Made by a program: the position numbers and the translations under genes. From contig JALOLG010000079.1 in NCBI GenBank assembly GCA_025456105.1, positions 1-6,726 of the forward strand: a DNA stretch of 6,726 nucleotides. The letters are read 5' to 3'. Shown here piece by piece: positions 1 through 4,542 of the stretch (its first letter is position 1; each line of letters opens with the position of its first letter). The notes under the pieces were generated by a model that was not told where the DNA came from, did no database searches, and saw only the letters and a list, made by a program, of their open reading frames with translations. The stretch is from Ilumatobacteraceae bacterium (GTDB lineage Bacteria; Actinomycetota; Acidimicrobiia; Acidimicrobiales; Ilumatobacteraceae).

Positions 1-451
1 ACTCCAGGTGCTCGACGACGATCTCGTTGAGCGCGTGCGCGACCGTGCGACGATCGCCCCCGTCGGCACGCTCGAGGTCGGCCTGCAGCATGAGTCGCTC
101 GTCGTCGTGCCAGTCGCCGTCGACGAACCGCTGGAGCGAGGTCACGAGCTCGGGGGCCTCGACCTCGGTGAGGTAGCCGAGGCGGCCGAGGTTGACACCG
201 AGCAGCGGCACCGGTGCGCCGTCGAGGAGGTGCACGGCGCGCAGCATCGTGCCGTCACCGCCGAGCGAGAGGACGAGGTCGACGCCGTCGACACCCTCGG
301 GACCGGCGAGATCGTCGAGGCCGAGGGCGGCCGCATCGGCCGGGCACACCCAGCCCTGGTGCCCTGCGGCGCGCAACCACCCGACGGCGCTCGCCGCGAG
401 CTCGCCGGCTTCGGGCCGCTCCTGGTGGGCCACCACGAGCACGGCGGTCAC
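1..451 (-). CDS. nadK: NAD kinase, N-terminal part (runs off the left edge)
   Basis: Cytoplasmic ATP/polyphosphate-dependent kinase that phosphorylates NAD to NADP. I read 150 residues from a GTG start at 451; the C-terminal half lies outside the window. The family signature GGDGTML is at residues 64-70, preceded by a hydrophobic strand (VDLVLSL), and this Gly-rich loop carries the catalytic Asp. GVNLGRLGYLTE (85-96) is the second conserved block, and the NE pair of ALNEIVV (142-143) is the start of the NAD-contacting region. The start is chosen because the GTG overlaps the tlyA stop codon as GTGA, implying translational coupling, and because the next residues (TAVLVVAHQERP) form the expected first strand. 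Gene order tlyA-nadK is the same as in mycobacteria, where recN follows. Family assignment is secure; the rest of the protein cannot be checked here. Confidence 0.95.
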   Translation of the reverse strand, partial: MTAVLVVAHQERPEAGELAASAVGWLRAAGHQGWVCPADAAALGLDDLAGPEGVDGVDLVLSLGGDGTMLRAVHLLDGAPVPLLGVNLGRLGYLTEVEAPELVTSLQRFVDGDWHDDERLMLQADLERADGGDRRTVAHALNEIVVEHLE

Positions 452-1200
452 GGCGGCGCCTCCGGAGTGCGTGCATGGACGAGGAACTCTCGGTTCCCGT
501 CGGCACCGGTGATCGGCGAGTCGACGATCCCGAGCACGTCGCAGCCGATGGCCGTCAGTGCGGCGGCCACCTCGTCGCAGACGCGCTGCCAGACCGCCGG
601 GTCGGTCACCACGCCGCGCCCCTTCGACACCTCGGCGCGGCCGGCCTCGAACTGGGGCTTCACCAGCAGCACCATGGAGGCCCCAGGCTTGCACATCGCT
701 GCGATCGGGCCGACGACCAGTCGCAGCGAGATGAACGAGAGGTCGCCGACCGCGAGGTCGACGGGCCCGCCGATCGTGTCGATGTCGGCGTGGCGGACGT
801 TGACGCGCTCGAGGTTGCGGACGCGCTGGTCGTGGCGGAGCCGCTCGTGCAGCTGGCCGTGCCCGACGTCGAGCGCCACCACCTCGCGCGCGCCACGCTG
901 CAGCAGGCAGTCGGTGAAGCCACCCGTCGACGCGCCGACGTCGAGTGCCCGCAGCCCGTCGACGTCGACGCCGAACGCCTCGAGCGCGGCGTCGAGCTTC
1001 TCACCGCCCCGGCTCACGAACCGCGGTGGCGGACCGACGATCTCGATCGCATCCCCCGGGGCGACGAGGCGGGCCGGCTTGTCGGCGATCGCGCCGTTGA
1101 CCAGGACGCGGTGCTCGTCGAGGAGCTGACGCACCTCGGTCCGTGACGAGGCGAGGCCGCGCCGCAGCACCTCGACGTCGAGGCGCCGACGGGCGGTCAC
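448..1200 (-). CDS. tlyA: TlyA-family rRNA (cytidine-2'-O)-methyltransferase
   Basis: 250 residues. It methylates the 2'-OH of cytidine in rRNA (C1920 of 23S, and in type II enzymes also C1409 of 16S), using SAM; in mycobacteria loss of this gene gives capreomycin resistance. An S4 RNA-binding domain spans about residues 5-57 (RRLDVEVLRRGLASSR, then VLVNG). The Rossmann methyltransferase follows, with SRGGEKL (63-69, K68), SAM loop LDVGASTGGFT (86-96), GDLSFISL (152-159, D153), VKPQFE (180-185, K181) and NREF (236-239, E238). These give the K-D-K-E set of FtsJ/TlyA-type enzymes. GTG start; 7 bases separate it from the upstream stop and no clear Shine-Dalgarno is visible, so it is probably translated by coupling. 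The 3' end overlaps nadK by 4 bases. The N-terminus (MTARRRLDVE) looks like type II, but the chain stops soon after NREFLVHAR, without the extra helix seen at the end of M. tuberculosis TlyA, so target specificity is uncertain. Confidence 0.94.
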   Translation of the reverse strand: MTARRRLDVEVLRRGLASSRTEVRQLLDEHRVLVNGAIADKPARLVAPGDAIEIVGPPPRFVSRGGEKLDAALEAFGVDVDGLRALDVGASTGGFTDCLLQRGAREVVALDVGHGQLHERLRHDQRVRNLERVNVRHADIDTIGGPVDLAVGDLSFISLRLVVGPIAAMCKPGASMVLLVKPQFEAGRAEVSKGRGVVTDPAVWQRVCDEVAAALTAIGCDVLGIVDSPITGADGNREFLVHARTPEAPP

Positions 1201-1207
1201 GTGCGGT

Positions 1208-1705
1208 TCAGGATGCCGCGGACTTCTTCGCGGCGGCCTTCTTGGCCGGCGCCTTCTTCGCAGCTGCCTTCTTCGCCGGCGCCTTCTTCGCGGCGGCCTT
1301 CTTCGCCGGCGCCTTCTTGGCCGGGGCCTTCTTCGCGGCTGCCTTCTTCGCCGGCGCCTTCTTCGCCGGCGCGGCCTTCTTCGCGGCCGAGGTCGCCTTG
1401 CCGGCGGTGTCCTTCACCTGTGCGGCCAGACGCTCGGCGAGCTCCTCGAAGCGGTCCTCGAGCTCGTCGAAGCGCTCCGACAGCCAGCTCACCTGCTTCG
1501 ACACCTCGGCCTGGATGGCGTCGTTGATGCGGGCGCTGGTCTCGCGGCCACGGTCGACGAGCGCCTGCACCGCCTTCTCGGCGTCCTTGCGCTGCATCTC
1601 ACCCGCCTTGGTGAGGCTGTTCACGACATCCTCGGTCTGCTGCTTCGTGAGGTCGCCGAGCCGGAGCAGGGCGTCGATCACCTTCTGGGCTTGCGTGGTC
1701 GGCAT
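1208..1705 (-). CDS. Small protein with phasin-like helical head and histone-H1-like KKAPA/KKAAA tail
   Basis: 165 residues. Residues 1-100 look entirely helical and heptad-rich, as in phasin-like/PhaF-type proteins: VIDALLRLGDLTKQQTEDVVNS, then VSKQVSWLSERFDELEDRFEELAERL (about 69-93), which is likely coiled coil. Residues 109-164 are a strongly basic tail: one KK at 109-110, then ten pentads of KKA(P/A)A type from 115. Such tails occur in histone H1, mycobacterial HBHA/HupB and PhaF, where they bind DNA or anionic polymers. I infer a DNA-binding, oligomerising protein, either nucleoid-associated or linking polyhydroxyalkanoate granules to the nucleoid; no phaC or other PHA gene is in view. 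It sits between the HAD gene and tlyA, the slot of the unrelated-looking short Rv1693 in M. tuberculosis. ATG start at 1705, 9 bases after the HAD stop; a TAGCCT-N6-ATG arrangement suggests it may also have its own leaderless transcript. Function is inferred from composition only. Confidence 0.85.
   Translation of the reverse strand: MPTTQAQKVIDALLRLGDLTKQQTEDVVNSLTKAGEMQRKDAEKAVQALVDRGRETSARINDAIQAEVSKQVSWLSERFDELEDRFEELAERLAAQVKDTAGKATSAAKKAAPAKKAPAKKAAAKKAPAKKAPAKKAAAKKAPAKKAAAKKAPAKKAAAKKSAAS
1214..1363 (-). repeat. In-frame array of ten degenerate 15-bp units encoding KKA(P/A)A
   Basis: On the plus strand this reads as alternating gccttcttcgc / cggcg or gcggc blocks with exact 15-base spacing of the CTTCTT (Lys-Lys) core. 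Each unit encodes one pentad; the fourth residue runs P,A,P,P,A,P,A,P,A and the last unit is KKSAA. The P/A alternation gives a partial 30-bp higher-order period. One further KK (1376-1381) lies outside the register. The unit is a multiple of three, so copy-number change by slippage or recombination would keep the frame. Confidence 0.9.
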
Positions 1706-1717
1706 GACGTCAGGCTA
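1706..1717 (-). promoter_or_regulatory. Candidate -10 element TAGCCT placed for a leaderless transcript
   Basis: Reading the minus strand, TAGCCT (1717-1712) fits the actinobacterial TANNNT -10 pattern, and six bases (GACGTC) separate it from the ATG at 1705, the spacing expected if transcription starts at the A of the start codon. The TAG is also the HAD stop codon. No Shine-Dalgarno is seen before this ATG, which agrees with leaderless translation. No good TTGACA-like -35 is visible, so this remains a candidate; co-transcription from the HAD gene is the alternative. Confidence 0.35.
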
Positions 1718-2512
1718 CCCGTGACCAGGCACGTCGCCGAGGAGGACGTTCGTCACGTCCGCGAGGTCGGCGACGTCGATGGCGGGGAGTGGTGCGACCT
1801 CGACCCCCGGCGCCGTCACCCCCGAGCGCACGAGCGCGAACGGGCAGCCCAGTCGCGCCGCGAACTCGCCGTCGGTCGACATCCGATCACCGACCATCAC
1901 CATCGTGGTCCCGTCCGCGCCGACCACGCGGTGGACCAGCGCCGCCATGGGTGCGTGCGGCTTGCCGGCGAGCTCGGGCGGGCTCCCGGCGGCGGTCGAG
2001 ACGGCGGCGACGATCGCTCCCCCTCCCGGGATCGGCCCCTCGGGGGTGGGGAAGGTGGCATCGTCGTTGGTCGCGACGAAGCGGGCACCGCGACGGATCG
2101 CCGTCGCGGCCCGACGCAGGCGCTCGTAGTCGAACCGGCGGTCGAGCCCCACGAGCACCACCTCACAGGGTCCGTCGTCGACGATCTCGCCGCCGGCCGC
2201 CGCGACCGCTTCGATCACACCGTCGCCCCCCAGCACCATCACCCGCTCGCCCACCCGCACGAGCGTGCCGGCCGCCTGCGCCGACGACACGACATCGCCG
2301 GTCGCGTCGATCCCGATCCGTGCGAGTGCCGCCTCGTGGTCGGCGAGGCGGCGCACCGAGTTGTTCGTGACGAACAGCACGCGCCGGCCGCTCGCGCGCA
2401 GGCGCGCCACCGCGTCGACCGACCCCGGGATCGGGTGCCCGGCGAGCCAGACCACGCCATCGAGGTCGCAGAGCACGGTGGTGACGATGGCCGGATCGAG
2501 CACGTTGGTCAT
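1715..2512 (-). CDS. HAD-superfamily subclass IIA phosphatase (NagD/glycerol-3-phosphate phosphatase-like)
   Basis: 265 residues; a soluble Mg-dependent phosphatase acting through an aspartyl-phosphate. All four HAD motifs are present: motif I DLDGVVW (16-22, nucleophile D16 and acid/base D18), motif II TNNS (49-52), motif III lysine in AGKPH (K184), motif IV GDRMSTD (208-214, D209 and D214). The C2-type cap lies between motifs II and III, with VGLDRRFDYERL and FVATNDDATFP typical of the NagD/AraL/PGP group. The same position in the mycobacterial cluster is held by Rv1692, a glycerol-3-phosphate phosphatase, so that substrate is plausible but not shown by sequence alone. Start ATG 2512 is chosen because the first strand (TTVLCDLDGV) follows at the usual distance; a longer reading to 2608 would run antisense into the divergent DUF1015 gene and gives only Arg-rich shadow sequence. 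First gene of the operon running to nadK. Confidence 0.92.
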   Translation of the reverse strand: MTNVLDPAIVTTVLCDLDGVVWLAGHPIPGSVDAVARLRASGRRVLFVTNNSVRRLADHEAALARIGIDATGDVVSSAQAAGTLVRVGERVMVLGGDGVIEAVAAAGGEIVDDGPCEVVLVGLDRRFDYERLRRAATAIRRGARFVATNDDATFPTPEGPIPGGGAIVAAVSTAAGSPPELAGKPHAPMAALVHRVVGADGTTMVMVGDRMSTDGEFAARLGCPFALVRSGVTAPGVEVAPLPAIDVADLADVTNVLLGDVPGHG

Positions 2513-2541
2513 CGTCGCACGCCGGGTGCCAGGCTGTGCAC
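2513..2541. promoter_or_regulatory. Compact divergent intergenic region (HAD gene / DUF1015 gene)
   Basis: Only about 23-29 bases separate two divergent start codons. On the plus strand CAGGCT (2530-2535) is a weak TANNNT-like hexamer lying 6 bases before the GTG at 2542, compatible with leaderless expression of the DUF1015 gene. No convincing -10 for the minus gene is visible inside the gap, so its control elements would have to lie within the DUF1015 coding start. GTGCAC at 2536-2541 is a perfect palindrome, too short to call an operator. Confidence 0.3.
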
Positions 2542-3720
2542 GTGCCGCGCTTCGATCCCTTCCCCGCGCTCCGCTACGCCACCGACCAGCTCGACGACGT
2601 GATCGCACCCCCCTACGACGTGCTCTCGGCGGCCGACCTCGACGAGCTCGAGCAGCGTCACGAGCACAACGTGGTGCGGGTCGACGTCCCCCGGGAGACG
2701 GAGGGCGCCCAGCGCTACGAGCGCGCCGCCACCACCTTGCGCGAGTGGGTCGAGTCGGGTGTCCTCGTGCGCGACGACGAGCCGAGCTTCACCATCTACC
2801 GGATGCGCTTCGTCGACGAGGCGGGCACCGCCCGGGAGATCGTCGGCGTGCTCGGAGCACTCGAGGTCGTCGACGAGGGCGCCGGCGGGGTGCTGCCCCA
2901 CGAGCGCACGACGCCGAAGGCATCCACCGACCGGCTCGATCTCACGCGGGCGACCCGAGCGAACCTCTCGCCGGTCTGGGGCCTGTCGCTCGCACCCGGC
3001 CTCACCGACCTGCTCCGTGCTCCGGGCGAACCGATGGGATCCGTCAGCGTGGACGGTGTGGAGCACATGGTGGAGCGGGTCACCGATCCGGCGCGCCTCG
3101 CGGCGATCGGCACCAACCTGGCGAGCGACGACGTGCTCATCGCCGACGGCCACCATCGCTACGGCGTCGCGCGGACCTATCGCGACGAAGAGCGGTCCGC
3201 TGGCCGCGGCGGCGGGAGTGCCGAGACCACGCTCACCTTCGTGAACGAGCTCGTGGCCGATCAGCTGAGCGTGGCCGCGATCCACCGGCTCTACCGCGGC
3301 CTGTCGCACGACGCACTCCGCGACGCGCTGCGCACGTGCTTCCTGACCGAGCCCGGCGGCCCGGTCGGCCAGGGCACCCTCGGCGAGATGGAGGCACGCG
3401 GCGCGCTGTGCCTGGTGGCCCCTGACGGCTCCGGGACCTGGCTCACCCCACGCCCGGGCGCGTTCGACCGCCTCCGATCGCTCGACGGCCTCTGGCTCGA
3501 GCACGCGCTCACGGACGTGGCGGTGGACGTGGCGTACCAGCACGGCGTCGAGCACGTGCTGGCCGCCCTGCGCGGCGGCGATGCGGAGGCGGCCGTGCTG
3601 ATCCGGCCGGTGTCGGTGGACGAGATCGTCCGCACGGCTCGCGAGGGCCTCCTGATGCCGCCCAAGTCGACGTTCTTCACGCCGAAGCTGCGGACCGGCC
3701 TCGTCATCCGGCCGCTCTGA
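2542..3720 (+). CDS. DUF1015 family protein
   Basis: 392 residues from GTG 2542; GTG 2536 would add two residues. I prefer 2542 because family members typically begin MPRF.PF..LRY, exactly what follows here. Family blocks, numbered from the 2536 start: IAPPYDVL (23-30), HNVVRVDVPR (44-53), ERTTPKASTDRLDL (123-136) followed by RATRANLSPVWGL (138-150), ADGHHRYGVA (203-212), and the C-terminal MPPKSTFFTPKLRTGLVI (374-391). Length is normal for the family. The biochemical function is not established as far as I know; the DGHHR block recalls the motif of ParB/sulfiredoxin-fold proteins including free-serine kinases (SerK/SbnI), which is a motif-level inference. No signal peptide or membrane segment, so cytoplasmic. 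It is the only plus-strand gene here, divergent from the HAD phosphatase and convergent with the SSB-like gene, whose last 17 bases it overlaps. Confidence 0.9.
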   Translation: MPRFDPFPALRYATDQLDDVIAPPYDVLSAADLDELEQRHEHNVVRVDVPRETEGAQRYERAATTLREWVESGVLVRDDEPSFTIYRMRFVDEAGTAREIVGVLGALEVVDEGAGGVLPHERTTPKASTDRLDLTRATRANLSPVWGLSLAPGLTDLLRAPGEPMGSVSVDGVEHMVERVTDPARLAAIGTNLASDDVLIADGHHRYGVARTYRDEERSAGRGGGSAETTLTFVNELVADQLSVAAIHRLYRGLSHDALRDALRTCFLTEPGGPVGQGTLGEMEARGALCLVAPDGSGTWLTPRPGAFDRLRSLDGLWLEHALTDVAVDVAYQHGVEHVLAALRGGDAEAAVLIRPVSVDEIVRTAREGLLMPPKSTFFTPKLRTGLVIRPL

Positions 3721-4042
3721 GCGCGTCAGCGGCACGGGCGAGCGCGGCCGCCACCGTGCGCCGTCGACCGGCGCGGATCACCCGCTCGGCGACGACCTCG
3801 GTGCGGCTCGCCGTGACGCCACCGGCGCGGAAGAAGCGGCGCCGCACCTGACCGACCACGATGACCTCGGCACCCTCCTCGAGGTGATCGGTGGGATCGA
3901 ACCAGGCCACGGGCACGGTCGCCACCTCGTCGCCGCGGGTGGTGAGCTCGATCTGGTGCAGGACGGAGCCCGACGGGAGCTCGACGACTCGCGGCGGGCT
4001 GCTGACGCGGCCGTGCAGGACGACCAGGTTGACGGCGGACAT
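3704..4042 (-). CDS. Short SSB-like OB-fold protein
   Basis: 112 residues. The N-terminal 90 residues follow the bacterial SSB pattern: MSAVNLVVLHGRVSSPPR (strand 1 and GR turn), PSGSVLHQIELTT (strand 2), VPVAWFDP (W47), LEEGAEVIVVGQVRRRFF (strand 4, the KG..V.V.G.L pattern of SSB), then SRTEVVAERV (79-88, as in the TEVVA of SSB). The remainder, about 91-112, is a short Arg/Ala-rich helix; the acidic DDDIPF-type tip that recruits SSB partners is absent, and so is the flexible linker. It is therefore probably not the replicative SSB but an accessory ssDNA or RNA binder. Start ATG 4042 is supported by GAGGGAG (4055-4049) six bases upstream; the reading frame stays open upstream to 4225 but has no OB-fold content there. 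It lies 82 bases downstream of the 106-residue gene and its end overlaps the DUF1015 gene in convergent orientation. Confidence 0.82.
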   Translation of the reverse strand: MSAVNLVVLHGRVSSPPRVVELPSGSVLHQIELTTRGDEVATVPVAWFDPTDHLEEGAEVIVVGQVRRRFFRAGGVTASRTEVVAERVIRAGRRRTVAAALARAADALRAAG

Positions 4043-4124
4043 GGGGCACTCCCTCGGTGGACGGGCACGTGAGGGGAAGTCGGTCGTCGCCACCCTACGT
4101 CGGGGGTGTGACAGCGGTCGCGGC
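4043..4124 (-). promoter_or_regulatory. Upstream region of the SSB-like gene: candidate -10 and strong RBS
   Basis: 82-base gap. On the minus strand TAGGGT (4097-4092) fits the actinobacterial TANNNT -10 pattern, without a good -35, and would start a transcript near 4085. GAGGGAG (4055-4049) is a clear Shine-Dalgarno six bases from ATG 4042. Together they suggest the SSB-like gene can be transcribed separately from the gene upstream. Confidence 0.4.
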
Positions 4125-4445
4125 TCAGCGGGCGAGGAGCCGGAGCCGTCGGAACGCCATGGCCGCACGCCCCGCTCGCACCTCGTCGAGCAACCGGCAC
4201 CAGGCCTCCTCGGGCGTGGCCGCACAGGCGGTCGCCACCATCACGTCGCGATCGAAGCGCTCCGCCTCGGCGGTCCAGCAGGGCTCGACCGCCACGAGCC
4301 GGCCGTCGCGGCCGCGCACGTGGTTCTCGCGGTAGTCGAGCGTGGTGCGCCACCCCGCGCGCTCGAGCTCGCGGCGCTCGCTCGGCTCGAGCCGCACGCC
4401 GTGACGGCGGGGCCGCGCCTCGGGACGGCGCATCGTCGTCGACAT
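4125..4445 (-). CDS. Unrecognised small protein (106 aa)
   Basis: I do not recognise this family. 106 residues, Arg-rich with a basic N-terminus (MRRPEARPRRHGVRLEPSERRELE, shown in two parts: residues 5-14 and 15-28), a central probable beta section with conserved-looking charged turns (YRENHVRGRDGRLVAVEPCW, 38-57), then a helical C-terminal half (ATPEEAWCRLLDEVRAGR, 76-93). Cysteines are at 56, 74 and 83, with no CxxC pair, so a zinc site is not evident. No signal peptide or membrane segment. Start ATG 4445 is preferred because AGGA (4456-4453) lies seven bases upstream; a GTG at 4463 would add six residues and is possible. It lies 97 bases after aspS and before the SSB-like gene in the same orientation. 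Codon bias matches the neighbours and the frame is open throughout, which supports a real gene, but no function can be given. Confidence 0.7.
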   Translation of the reverse strand: MSTTMRRPEARPRRHGVRLEPSERRELERAGWRTTLDYRENHVRGRDGRLVAVEPCWTAEAERFDRDVMVATACAATPEEAWCRLLDEVRAGRAAMAFRRLRLLAR

Positions 4446-4463
4446 GGCTCCATCCTGCGCCAC

Positions 4464-4542
4464 TCGGCCTGTGGAACGTCAGCCCCAACTTCTTGTTGAT
4501 TTCCTGGGGACATGCCGCCTGCGGCTGTGGACGCGACGCCGC
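4464..4542. other. AT-richer intergenic island with three CTGkGGA motifs
   Basis: Gap between aspS and the 106-residue gene. On the plus strand CTGTGGA occurs at 4469-4475 and 4525-4531, with CTGGGGA at 4504-4510, all in the same orientation; extended to nine bases they partly match an inverted actinobacterial DnaA box (TGTGGACAA). Between the first two lies the least GC-rich run of the window (4487-4504), flanked by CCCCA (4483-4487) and TGGGG (4505-4509), which can pair as a weak 5-bp stem with a 17-base loop. No U-tract follows, so it is not a standard terminator. It may be a protein-binding site or a promoter for the downstream minus-strand genes. Confidence 0.4.

Noticed and set aside
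8..1146. Long plus-strand frames opposite nadK and tlyA
   Set aside because: The minus strand has clear NAD kinase and TlyA motifs; the plus-strand products show no recognisable domain and are Arg/Pro/Ala-rich shadows.
1214..1381. CRISPR-like or microsatellite array
   Set aside because: There are no unique spacers; the repeat is continuous, a multiple of three, and encodes an in-frame KKA(P/A)A tail.
2513..2608. N-terminal extension of the HAD phosphatase by 32 residues
   Set aside because: The extension is Arg-rich, lies antisense to the start of the DUF1015 gene and precedes a good ATG at the normal distance from motif I.
2509..3735. 408-codon minus-strand frame opposite the DUF1015 gene
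   Set aside because: The plus-strand DUF1015 protein has its whole set of conserved blocks; the antisense product has none.
4043..4225. N-terminal extension of the SSB-like protein by 61 residues
   Set aside because: It would run into the 106-residue gene, has no OB-fold content, and ATG 4042 has a strong Shine-Dalgarno.
4483..4509. Intrinsic terminator for aspS from the CCCCA/TGGGG stem
   Set aside because: The stem is only 5 bp with a 17-base loop and no T-tract on either strand.
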